The notes below the pieces were generated by a model. It had not been told where the DNA came from. It worked only from the letters and a program-made list of their open reading frames with translations, and did no database searches. Shown here one piece after another: positions 49,710-57,861 of a stretch of 64,000 bases of DNA (positions are counted from its first letter, which is position 1; each line of letters begins with the position of its first letter). This DNA is from CG2-30-46-19 sp034414555 (GTDB lineage Bacteria > Chloroflexota > Dehalococcoidia > GIF9 > AB-539-J10), in contig DAOUMA010000020.1 in assembly GCA_034414555.1 (NCBI GenBank), positions 62,001 through 126,000 of the forward strand. The letters run 5' to 3'. The position numbers and the translations under genes were made by a program.

Positions 49710-51887
49710 CTACCGTCTTTCCCTTAATTCTCGGGCTAATGCCACCAGGTTTTTAAGTGCGGGCACCACCTCCTCCCATTTTCTTGTTTTTAATCCACAA
49801 TCCGGGTTTATCCAGAAATTTTCCTGTGGGAATACTTTTAGAGCTCTATTTACCACCTTTTTCATATCCCTGGTGTTTGGGATGACAGGCGAGTGAATAT
49901 CCCAGACTCCTAATCCTATTTGGCGGTCAAATTTCACTTTCTCGAAATGTCCGATGATATCGCCTCTGCTTCGAGAAGCCTCGATAGTAATTACGTCAAA
50001 ATCCATGTTCACAATCTGGTCGATAATGTCCCCGAATTCCGAATAACACATATGTGTTTGTATCTGGATCTCGGCCTTAGCTTGTGAAGAAGCTAGCCTG
50101 AAGGATTTTGTGGCCCAATCAAAATATCCGTTCCAGTTCCTTCTTTTAATGGGAGTTCTCTCCCTGAAGGCAGGTTCATCGATTTGGACTACTTTGATGC
50201 CATTTCTCTCGTAATCTTGTATTTCGTCCTGTAGACATAAGGCTATCTGATAGGCAACCTCGGAGACGGGAATATCGTCTCTTACAAAACTCCAGGCTAT
50301 TATAGTAACAGGACCGGTGAGCATTCCCTTAACTGGCTTTTTAGTCAGACTCTGGGCAAAGGCAATCTCGTTAATGGTCAGGGGATTTGGTCTGGAGATA
50401 TCGCCGTAGATTATCGGGGGTCGGTAACCCCTTGTTCCATAGGAACAAATCCATCCGTTTTTGGTGGTTGCCATACCATCCAGTTTCTCAGCAAAGAATT
50501 CCACCATATCTGTTCTTTCGAATTCCCCGTGAACTAATACATCAAGCCCTATCTCCTCTTGAAGTTTTATCAGGTCGGAAATCTTCTCTCTAATGAACGC
50601 CTCATATTCTTTTTGGGAGATTCTTCCCGCCCTGAAGTCCATCCTTTTCTTTCTGGTTTCAGCAGTTTGAGGAAAGCTGCCTATGGTTGAGGTGGGAAAG
50701 AGGGGAAGCCCGAATCTTTGCTTTTGCTTTCTGACTCTCTCCCGATAAGGCGCACTCCTGGCAAAATCTTGCTCCCTGAGATTTTTGCTCCTCTCCCTTA
50801 CCTTTCCATTAACTCCAAAGCTGGGAGTTTCTTTATCCCATTCTGTAATGCCTTCTCTATTGCCTTCATAGGCTTGAGCAATTAGCTTCAGTTCATACAA
50901 TCTTTCTTCAGCGAAGGATAGCTTGGTTAGTAGCTTTTCATCCAGAGTTTCAGACTTCATAGTGATTGGTAGGTGGTAAAGGGGAGAGGCGTTGGAAATC
51001 GCCAGGTTTTTGGCATATCGGGACAACTCCCTGAGCAACTCCACAGTATTCTCAATATTGGTTCTCCAGACATTCCTGCCATTGACTATGCCAGCAACTA
51101 AGGTCTTATCCTCAGGGAAGCCATATTTTTTAACCTTTGCTAAATTATCCTCTCCGTTAACGAAATCCAATCCGATAGCCTTCACTGGCAGTTCGTATAA
51201 GTCCTCAATAAAGTCCACGGAGTCATAATGGGTAAACAGATTGATATCGCAGCCCTGTGTCCCGATTCTGCTATAGGTTTCCTTGATTAGCTTAATTTCC
51301 TCCTCGGAGAGTTCCATTACAAAGGCAGGCTCATCAATGTGCACTTCGTTGAGATTTTTAATTAATTCTATGTAGGCATCTGCCAGGGCAAGGAGGTAGT
51401 CTCCAAATTTTGTGATGCCCTTGGATAATTTGAGAAATGTGAACGGTCCTATTAGGTAGGGAATGCCCCTTTTGTGTTTCTCCAGCGCCTCTTTTGGTTT
51501 ATTCCAGACTACGTTAAATTTTGGGGCTGAAGATGAACTAAATTGGGGAACAAGATAGTGGTAATTGGTATTAAACCACTTGGTTAATTCCAGTGCGTTC
51601 TTGCCATTGCACAAATCGTAATATTCACTGAGGTTTCCGCATTTATACAACCCCAGCATCAAGGCGGTATCAAGCATGTTGTCGTAAAGAGTCATCTCTC
51701 CCACAGGAAATTTGTCAACATATTTCTCATAAGTGGCTAATATGGTGCTCTCTAGCTTAGCAATATCTTCCTTGAGTTCGTGCTCCGCTCCATTAGCTAA
51801 CGGATTATCCCAGTATCTTTCAATGACTTTTTTATATTCTCTAGTTCTCCCCAGTCTGGGGAAACCATAAGCATAAGTTTCCATCAA
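49710..51887 (-). CDS. metE: Cobalamin-independent methionine synthase (MetE)
   Basis: A 725-residue enzyme with the two-barrel MetE layout, which transfers methyl from 5-methyltetrahydrofolate-polyglutamate to homocysteine. The N-terminal barrel opens YGFPRLGRTREYKK; the C-terminal barrel begins PTSTIGSFPQTAETRKKR and carries the zinc ligands His and Cys in THMCYSEFGDI, Glu in IEASRSRGD and Cys in NPDCGLKTRKW. Both halves look intact. Its start overlaps the DUF1667 gene by four bases, making it the last gene of a seven-gene operon of redox and kinase genes. A cobalamin or SAM riboswitch is not visible. Confidence 0.93.
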   Translation of the reverse strand: MMETYAYGFPRLGRTREYKKVIERYWDNPLANGAEHELKEDIAKLESTILATYEKYVDKFPVGEMTLYDNMLDTALMLGLYKCGNLSEYYDLCNGKNALELTKWFNTNYHYLVPQFSSSSAPKFNVVWNKPKEALEKHKRGIPYLIGPFTFLKLSKGITKFGDYLLALADAYIELIKNLNEVHIDEPAFVMELSEEEIKLIKETYSRIGTQGCDINLFTHYDSVDFIEDLYELPVKAIGLDFVNGEDNLAKVKKYGFPEDKTLVAGIVNGRNVWRTNIENTVELLRELSRYAKNLAISNASPLYHLPITMKSETLDEKLLTKLSFAEERLYELKLIAQAYEGNREGITEWDKETPSFGVNGKVRERSKNLREQDFARSAPYRERVRKQKQRFGLPLFPTSTIGSFPQTAETRKKRMDFRAGRISQKEYEAFIREKISDLIKLQEEIGLDVLVHGEFERTDMVEFFAEKLDGMATTKNGWICSYGTRGYRPPIIYGDISRPNPLTINEIAFAQSLTKKPVKGMLTGPVTIIAWSFVRDDIPVSEVAYQIALCLQDEIQDYERNGIKVVQIDEPAFRERTPIKRRNWNGYFDWATKSFRLASSQAKAEIQIQTHMCYSEFGDIIDQIVNMDFDVITIEASRSRGDIIGHFEKVKFDRQIGLGVWDIHSPVIPNTRDMKKVVNRALKVFPQENFWINPDCGLKTRKWEEVVPALKNLVALARELRERR

Positions 51888-52258
51888 TTTTCGCGTTTCA
51901 TATTTCTGGTGGCGACAATATTTGCACCTGTGCCGGCAGTATTCTTTAATATCACATCGTACATCTTGACTGGTGCCTGCAATTCGATATCTGCCAGTTG
52001 TTCAATCACCTTGAATAATAATCGCTTTGGGATTGCTTTATCGGTGCGAACGGGGAGCATGGCCCATTTTGCCCCTTTTATTGGAACTGTCGTGGTCAAT
52101 ATACGCATCGGCTCTTCCAACTCCTGTAATACGAATTCCTCCCCCTTCTGGCATTTGTTTCCTTCCATAGAAATTACATTGCCGCCCTGAAGCTCTACAT
52201 CAATTTCACATCCAAGAGGGCAAATAACGCAGGTGAAGTGTTTCTTTTCTACATTCAT
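51884..52258 (-). CDS. DUF1667 protein
   Basis: A 124-residue protein of the DUF1667 family, encoded in many anaerobes next to a GlpA-like oxidase and an FAD/NAD oxidoreductase. It shows CVICPLGCEIDVELQGGNVISMEGNKCQKGEEF, four cysteines (CxxCxxxC plus one) likely to bind an iron-sulfur cluster or metal, and then ILTTTVPIKGAKWAMLPVRTDKAIPKRLLFKVIEQL, typical of the family. Two bases separate it from the oxidoreductase. It probably acts as the electron-transfer partner. Confidence 0.9.
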   Translation of the reverse strand: MNVEKKHFTCVICPLGCEIDVELQGGNVISMEGNKCQKGEEFVLQELEEPMRILTTTVPIKGAKWAMLPVRTDKAIPKRLLFKVIEQLADIELQAPVKMYDVILKNTAGTGANIVATRNMKREN

Positions 52259-52260
52259 CT

Positions 52261-53505
52261 TTATCTCTCCGTTATGGAAACCGTGATAGGTTCAGCAATA
52301 TCCTTTAGCTTATCCCTGGGCACCTTCAATCTAACCATTTCGTTTGGCCTGGCATACAGTCTTTTAAGGCGTATCCCCGCCGGGGAGAGTTCTATATTTA
52401 CCGGTTTCTCAATCGGCTTTGCCGACCTGATAAACAAAATAAGGTCGTCTTTAAAGGAATAACGCTGGGGGAAAAGCATTCTAACATTTTCCCCGGGAGT
52501 TATCTCAACTGAGTTTCTCTCCTCCGGCCAATCCCCAGCAGCAAATTCAGCGGCATTTCTACCGGCAATGATGCCACTTTCGGCAACATAGTCCACAAGG
52601 TCAAACACGGTGGAAACGTTGCCGCAGGAAAATATTCCCGGCACTGCCGTTTCCATTGTCTCCGCAGTGACAGGGCCTCTTGTAATCGGTGTAAGCTCTA
52701 TTCCCGCTTCCGTGGATAACTCATTCTCAGGGATTAGTCCTACAGAGAGGAGTAGGGTATCACACCCTATAAATTGTTCACTACCTCCGATTGGATTCAT
52801 TTTCTGGTCTACTTTAGATACCACAACACCTTCTACACGCTCGTTACCATGTATCTCCGTTACCGTATGTGATAAATAAAGGGGGATACCGAAGTCGTTG
52901 AGGCACTGGACGATGTTCCTCTTTAATCCTCCAGGGTAATCCATTATTTCATAAACGCCTTTCACCTGAGCACCTTCAAGGGTGAGCCTCCTCGCCATGA
53001 TAAGTCCGATGTCCCCGGAGCCCAAAATAACAACCTCTTTCCCGGGGAGATATCCATCGATATTTACAAACCTCTGTGCCACTCCTGCGGTATACACTCC
53101 GGCAGGGCGGGTGCCGGGAATATTAATGCTTCCCCTGGAACGCTCTCTACACCCCATAGCAAGCACAACACTTTTTGATTCTATGTGAAATACACCCTTT
53201 TCGGGATTCACTGCGGTGATGGTCTTATCCGGCGAGAAGGAAACCACCATCGTATTCAAGAAATATTGCACATTTGTTTTCTCCAGCTCTTCAATAAGGC
53301 GTTCGGCATACTCCGACCCGGTGTAGTCTTTTTTAAATTGCTCCAGGCCAAAGCCATTGTGTATGCACTGTTTTAGAATTCCACCAAGCTCCTCCTCTCT
53401 CTCAAGTAGCAGAACGTTTTTAGCGCCGCTTTTGTGAGCATAGAGTGCCGCAGTAAGCCCGGCGGGGCCGCTGCCTATCACAGTTACATCAGCTTCCACT
53501 TGCAT
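52261..53505 (-). CDS. FAD/NAD(P)-dependent oxidoreductase (GlpB/HcaD-like)
   Basis: A 414-residue two-dinucleotide-binding-domain flavoprotein. FAD binding is at VTVIGSGPAGLTAALYAHKSGA, then LGGILKQCIHNGFGL, an NAD(P) site VVILGSGDIGLIMARRL and the second FAD contact GIFSCGNVSTVFDLVD. This is the NAD(P)H/FAD component that accompanies GlpA-type oxidases and DUF1667 proteins in a widespread anaerobic gene triad. A role in passing electrons from substrate oxidation to NAD or a quinone is inferred. Confidence 0.9.
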   Translation of the reverse strand: MQVEADVTVIGSGPAGLTAALYAHKSGAKNVLLLEREEELGGILKQCIHNGFGLEQFKKDYTGSEYAERLIEELEKTNVQYFLNTMVVSFSPDKTITAVNPEKGVFHIESKSVVLAMGCRERSRGSINIPGTRPAGVYTAGVAQRFVNIDGYLPGKEVVILGSGDIGLIMARRLTLEGAQVKGVYEIMDYPGGLKRNIVQCLNDFGIPLYLSHTVTEIHGNERVEGVVVSKVDQKMNPIGGSEQFIGCDTLLLSVGLIPENELSTEAGIELTPITRGPVTAETMETAVPGIFSCGNVSTVFDLVDYVAESGIIAGRNAAEFAAGDWPEERNSVEITPGENVRMLFPQRYSFKDDLILFIRSAKPIEKPVNIELSPAGIRLKRLYARPNEMVRLKVPRDKLKDIAEPITVSITER

Positions 53506-53541
53506 TTCTGTTATAAAACTAATGGATACTCTGCCATTCTC

Positions 53542-55068
53542 TCATGTTATCTTGGGATATCCCGTGATTTCGGCGATACTGCGATACAGTGGTGAAAGTG
53601 CGGGATAAATCTTCTTATATACTTCGTTAAATAACCGGTCATAAGTCCTCGCATTCTTCTCGTGGGGAGTGAAGGGCTCCTTTACCCTCACCATATTGTC
53701 CACAGCTTCAGGGAAGTCGTGATAAATGTTCAAGGTAACAGCGGCATCAATTGCAGCCCCCAATGCGGAAAGATTGCTGGTATGCACTCTCCTTGCGGGA
53801 AGATTAAAAATATCAGCGGTGATTTGCATGATTTCATCGCTTTTTGAACCTCCACCACCAACCCTTAACTCCTTTACTTTGCTTCCTGAAAGCTCTTCCA
53901 TCACCTCTTTCAGCCGGCGTAATTCATATGCGATGCCTTCAATAATTGCCCGATAAACATGCGCTCGGGCGTGCTCCCCGGAAAATCCTATTATGGCACC
54001 CTTGGAAAGAGGTTCATTTTCACGTGGGTGCCAATAAGGCAGGAGAGTCAACCCCATAGAACCAGGGGGAATTTTCTTCATTTCTTTGTTCAGCAGGTCC
54101 TCTGGCGCTATCTTAAGTTTCTTTGCCTCTTCTTCCTCATATTTGGCGAACTCCTTTTTGAACCAGGAAATTATCCAGTATCCACTCCCCACGAATCCTT
54201 CAAGTGCCCAATGCTTTGGAATCGCTGCTCCCCAGGTGAAGAAATCTAGCTGGGGATGTTCGATATATTTAGCGGAGAATAGTTCGATGACGGCAGCTGT
54301 TCCGTAGCTAACTTCGGCGATATCATTACTTATTACGCCAGCACCTAGCAGTTCAGATTGTTTATCACCCGCCCCGATGATTATCGGAAGCCCTTCTGGC
54401 ACTCCGAAACTTTTTGCCCCTTTCTTGGAAACCGTCCCGGCAATCTCAGCGGGAGAAACAAGAGGGGGTAGTTTTTCTCGCTCAACTCCGAAAATTTCGT
54501 ATACCATGTCGAGGGAATGCCACTGAAGCTGTGCATAGTCATAGGGGAACAGTCCCACTATCATGGAAGAACAGTCTTTGAATTCACCAGTCAACGCGTG
54601 GAAGATATATGACGAGATGGTGAGAAATATGTGCGTTTTATCGTAATTTTCCGGCTCATACTTTTTGAGCCAGTTGAATTTAGACCTTCTCTGGTATTCT
54701 TTTAGCACTGTGAGTGTCTCGAATCCGGCGGGCAAATTCAATCCCTCTGTTTTACGCTCATCAAGCCAGGTAATTGCCGGGCGAACAGGTTTACCACCTT
54801 TATCAACGGGCACAATGGTGCTTCTGTGACTGGTAATAGCAACGGCGGCAATCTCATCCTTGGGAACATGGGAATTTTCCACTACACTCCTGGTTACCTT
54901 TTGGGTGATTTCGAGGTACTTTTCGGCATCCTGCTCAGCAAAGCCAGGTTTAACGGAGAAATAGGGGGTTACCGGGTATGCTTCGCCATATACCTCGTTC
55001 CCCTTTTCATCAAAGATAAATGCCTTTATATTTTGTGTTCCTCCATCAATCACCATAAAATACTTCAT
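53542..55068 (-). CDS. FGGY-family carbohydrate kinase (substrate unknown)
   Basis: A 508-residue sugar/polyol kinase with two actin-like ATPase domains. The N-terminal phosphate loop is VIDGGTQNIKAFIFDEKGN, the catalytic-Asp region is PAITWLDER, the second phosphate loop AEVSYGTAAVIELF, and the C-terminal adenosine site is ELRVGGGGSKSDEIMQITADIFNLP. FGGY kinases phosphorylate glycerol, xylulose, ribulose, gluconate and others; the GlpK-specific start QGTTSSR is missing, so classical glycerol kinase is not certain. It overlaps the GlpA-like gene by four bases, implying that its product feeds that oxidase. Confidence 0.9.
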   Translation of the reverse strand: MKYFMVIDGGTQNIKAFIFDEKGNEVYGEAYPVTPYFSVKPGFAEQDAEKYLEITQKVTRSVVENSHVPKDEIAAVAITSHRSTIVPVDKGGKPVRPAITWLDERKTEGLNLPAGFETLTVLKEYQRRSKFNWLKKYEPENYDKTHIFLTISSYIFHALTGEFKDCSSMIVGLFPYDYAQLQWHSLDMVYEIFGVEREKLPPLVSPAEIAGTVSKKGAKSFGVPEGLPIIIGAGDKQSELLGAGVISNDIAEVSYGTAAVIELFSAKYIEHPQLDFFTWGAAIPKHWALEGFVGSGYWIISWFKKEFAKYEEEEAKKLKIAPEDLLNKEMKKIPPGSMGLTLLPYWHPRENEPLSKGAIIGFSGEHARAHVYRAIIEGIAYELRRLKEVMEELSGSKVKELRVGGGGSKSDEIMQITADIFNLPARRVHTSNLSALGAAIDAAVTLNIYHDFPEAVDNMVRVKEPFTPHEKNARTYDRLFNEVYKKIYPALSPLYRSIAEITGYPKIT

Positions 55069-56795
55069 TTTCTTACCTCCTTTTTTATTTTTCCAGTCAG
55101 GATGAAAGACTTTCCGCCGTTCTTTGTCACCGATTCCTTGTTAATATTCATCTCCCGGCTGATAATTTCTAAAACCCTGGGCATGCAAAATCCTCCCTGG
55201 CATCTTCCCATGCCTGCCCTTGCCCTCCTTTTAATGGCATCGATGCTTCTTACTGGAATGCCTCTGTGAAGTGCATCTACAATCTCACCTTCGGTCACAT
55301 GCTCACAACGGCACACAATATGACCATATAGAGGGTTTATTCGGATAAGTTCTTCCCTTTCTTTGTCATCCAATTCCGAGAAAGGTTTGAATCTTTTTCT
55401 TATTGGGTTAAATCGCGCATTCTCAGCGGGATGCCACTCCTCGGTCACGATTTCCTTCACCCTCTCGACAATGGCTGGCATCGCTGCAAGTCCCGGAGAT
55501 TGAATACCCACAACGTGAATTAATCCCTTTACCTTTTTAGAGGGCTCAATGATGAAATCCTCCTTATATGTCGTTGCTCGACATCCAGCAAAATGAGCGA
55601 TAATTTTGCTTTTATCAGGTTTCTCATAGTATGGCTTAAGTTGCTCAGTTAATAGCCCAAATTTATTAAATAATATTTCACGTCCCATAGATGTGGTGGA
55701 AACGTCCTCTCTATCCTGTACCTCTTCTGCCGTTGGCCCGAACTGGAGGTTGCCATCAATCGTGGGGATGAGGCCTCCTCCCTTGGAATATCCCTCTCTC
55801 TCTCCCGCCATGCTAAACGAAGCTAAAACCGTTCTTATCGGCTGGTAAGATTTATCAAAGATGATTGTTTCTCCTTTCCTGGGGTGGATGGTAAAAAACC
55901 TATCTCCGGCAAATTCGGCAATCTTGTCGCCATACAGCCCAGCAGCATTGATTAAGATATGCGTTTTAATGGTGCCTCTTGTTGTGTTTACTGCTTTAAC
56001 GCTTCGTTCCTCGGTTTGGACTCCAATTACGCTGGTATTGAGAAAGAAGTTTACTCCATTTGCCAGAGCATTCTCAGCACAAGCAACGATGAGCTCAAAT
56101 ACAGAGATAATGCCGGTGTTCCACACAAGCACGCCCTTTTTGATATTTGGTGCCAGCCCTGGCTCAACTCTATCCAGTTCCTCTCGGTTTAGCTGTTTTG
56201 GAACCGGATCTTTGTGTTTCTCGGTCAGGTTCATCAGGATCGGGATCATCAGCTCGTGCTCGGGGTTTTCACAAACAACAAGCGTCCCTATCCGTTTGAA
56301 ATCGACATCAAGTTGGCTGGCAACTTCATCGTACAGTGCATTTCCCTTATAGTTCATCTCCCACTTCAGCGTGCCATGTTCGGTAAGGAAAGCAGGATGT
56401 ACCATGGCATTGCTATGTGTTGTTTGGTCCATCCCCAGGTCTTCGTGCCTTTCAATTAGGGCAATACTCAGGTTAAATCGCGAGAGTTCTCTGGCGATTG
56501 CTAGACCAATTATGCCTCCACCGACGATAACAACGTCGAATTCCTTTCCGTTAAGTTCGTCAGATATCTTTGGAGGTGGAACGAAGGGTTTCTTGCCGGG
56601 ATGATCAATTTCATTCACTACCTCCCTGATTTGTTCAAAATTAGCAGCAATATGCCCAGCATCTACGACGTTTTGATAGGAGGAGAATTGCCCGGTTAAT
56701 TTTGCAATGCTATCTTTAATAATGACCGTTGCTTTCTCGCTGGTCGTTTTTTCTATTTCGCCTTGTATGGTTCCTGCTAGCTTCTTTTCATCCAT
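55065..56795 (-). CDS. GlpA-like FAD oxidase fused to BON-like N-terminus and BFD-type [2Fe-2S] domain
   Basis: This protein has 576 residues from ATG 56795. Residues 1-70 resemble a BON module (ATVIIKDSIAKLTGQFSSYQNVVDAGHIA ... REVVNEI). A DAO-type FAD domain follows: VVIVGGGIIGLAIARELSRFN (about 87), HSNAMVHPAFLTEHGTLKW, INAAGLYGDKIA and HVVGIQSPGLAAMPAIVERV. The last about 90 residues hold CRCEHVTEGEIVDALHRGIPVRSIDAIKRRARAGMGRCQGGFC, the four cysteines of a BFD-like cluster. Relatives are anaerobic glycerol-3-phosphate and L-2-hydroxyacid dehydrogenases. The overlaps with both neighbours show tight coupling. Confidence 0.9.
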   Translation of the reverse strand: MDEKKLAGTIQGEIEKTTSEKATVIIKDSIAKLTGQFSSYQNVVDAGHIAANFEQIREVVNEIDHPGKKPFVPPPKISDELNGKEFDVVIVGGGIIGLAIARELSRFNLSIALIERHEDLGMDQTTHSNAMVHPAFLTEHGTLKWEMNYKGNALYDEVASQLDVDFKRIGTLVVCENPEHELMIPILMNLTEKHKDPVPKQLNREELDRVEPGLAPNIKKGVLVWNTGIISVFELIVACAENALANGVNFFLNTSVIGVQTEERSVKAVNTTRGTIKTHILINAAGLYGDKIAEFAGDRFFTIHPRKGETIIFDKSYQPIRTVLASFSMAGEREGYSKGGGLIPTIDGNLQFGPTAEEVQDREDVSTTSMGREILFNKFGLLTEQLKPYYEKPDKSKIIAHFAGCRATTYKEDFIIEPSKKVKGLIHVVGIQSPGLAAMPAIVERVKEIVTEEWHPAENARFNPIRKRFKPFSELDDKEREELIRINPLYGHIVCRCEHVTEGEIVDALHRGIPVRSIDAIKRRARAGMGRCQGGFCMPRVLEIISREMNINKESVTKNGGKSFILTGKIKKEVRK

Positions 56796-57861
56796 CGTTA
56801 ATCTGCTCCGCCACAACTTCGGCGATATCTTTCATATCTATATCGGATAAAACAGCTTTGCAGGTGGGACATGCCGAGATATAAACATCGGCGGCGGTTT
56901 CCTTGAGCTCATTGATGCGCATTGCACTAACCTTGTTAGCAAGTTTGCTATCTCCAATTCTTCCTCCGGGTACCCCGCCACAGCAATGAGCCTCCTTCCC
57001 CCAATAAATCGGCTCCTTGAGCTCAAAACCAAGCATTTTAATGATATCCCGGGGAATTGTGGTAATTCCAAGTTCTCTTGCCAGGATGCAAGGGTCGTGA
57101 AAAGTTGCCGTAGCATTTACTTTATTTACCGTTATCTTTCCTTCCTTGAGAAGGGTATGGAGAAATTTTGTGATATGAATAAATTCAATATCAATGTGAA
57201 CGCCTACCTCAGGGTATATTTCCGTCATCATTTTTATGCAGGTGGGACAGCTTATAATCACCTTCTGGAGCTTCCGTTGTTCAATTTTCTCCTTCATTTT
57301 TCCTGCTGCCTTTTTAAAACCTTCCGAATCTCCAGCATAGTAGAGAGGGGCAGCACAGCAGGTATCACCACCGCCGAATTCTTGAACATGGTCGCCATTC
57401 TTTGCCAAAATCCGCTCTACTGCCTTCAGCAATCGTTGGTCATTGTAAGTGGAACAGGAGACGAAATAACCAATCTCTCCCTCTCCCTTTTGAATAACTT
57501 GGCGCTCGCCGTCAGGATTACCAAACCTGGCAAATGCTTCCACCCTCTTCCTTGTTTCATCAGGAAGGATGCCTTTTTTGAAAGCTTCGTTTCGCTCTTG
57601 TTGAATAAAATCCCGGAGGTCAAAATTATCGTAAAGGCAATTTAGTTTACATGCCCCGCACATGGCACACTGGAACATCACATCGAAAAAGCCCTTTTCA
57701 TCCTCAATAAACGTTTTCTTTTCATATAGAATGAGGCGCGCCTTTTTCTGGGGAGTAACTGTTTCGTTTCCGGTGGCAAGATATAGGGGACAACCGTGTT
57801 TACACATATTGGCACACAGGGCACAATTTGTGATTTGTTCCAATTCCTTTTTATTTTCCAT
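56788..57861 (-). CDS. GlpC/HdrB-like iron-sulfur electron-transfer protein
   Basis: A 357-residue protein. The N-terminal ferredoxin-like part has two cysteine clusters, CALCANMCKHGCPLYL and CAMCGACKLNCLYDN, for two [4Fe-4S] clusters. The C-terminal part has two CCG-type domains (DTCCAAPLYYAGD with ISCPTCIKMM, and AHCCGGVPGG with ISACPTCKAVL). GlpC and LutA/HdrB relatives take electrons from an FAD dehydrogenase and pass them to quinone or a disulfide. It lies between the FAD oxidase (11-base overlap) and the GlpA-like gene, so it may serve either or both. Confidence 0.92.
   Translation of the reverse strand: MENKKELEQITNCALCANMCKHGCPLYLATGNETVTPQKKARLILYEKKTFIEDEKGFFDVMFQCAMCGACKLNCLYDNFDLRDFIQQERNEAFKKGILPDETRKRVEAFARFGNPDGERQVIQKGEGEIGYFVSCSTYNDQRLLKAVERILAKNGDHVQEFGGGDTCCAAPLYYAGDSEGFKKAAGKMKEKIEQRKLQKVIISCPTCIKMMTEIYPEVGVHIDIEFIHITKFLHTLLKEGKITVNKVNATATFHDPCILARELGITTIPRDIIKMLGFELKEPIYWGKEAHCCGGVPGGRIGDSKLANKVSAMRINELKETAADVYISACPTCKAVLSDIDMKDIAEVVAEQINDG

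Noticed and set aside
56986..57645. 219-codon plus-strand frame inside the GlpC-like gene
   Set aside because: Antisense to a protein with intact cluster motifs; translation shows no recognisable domain.
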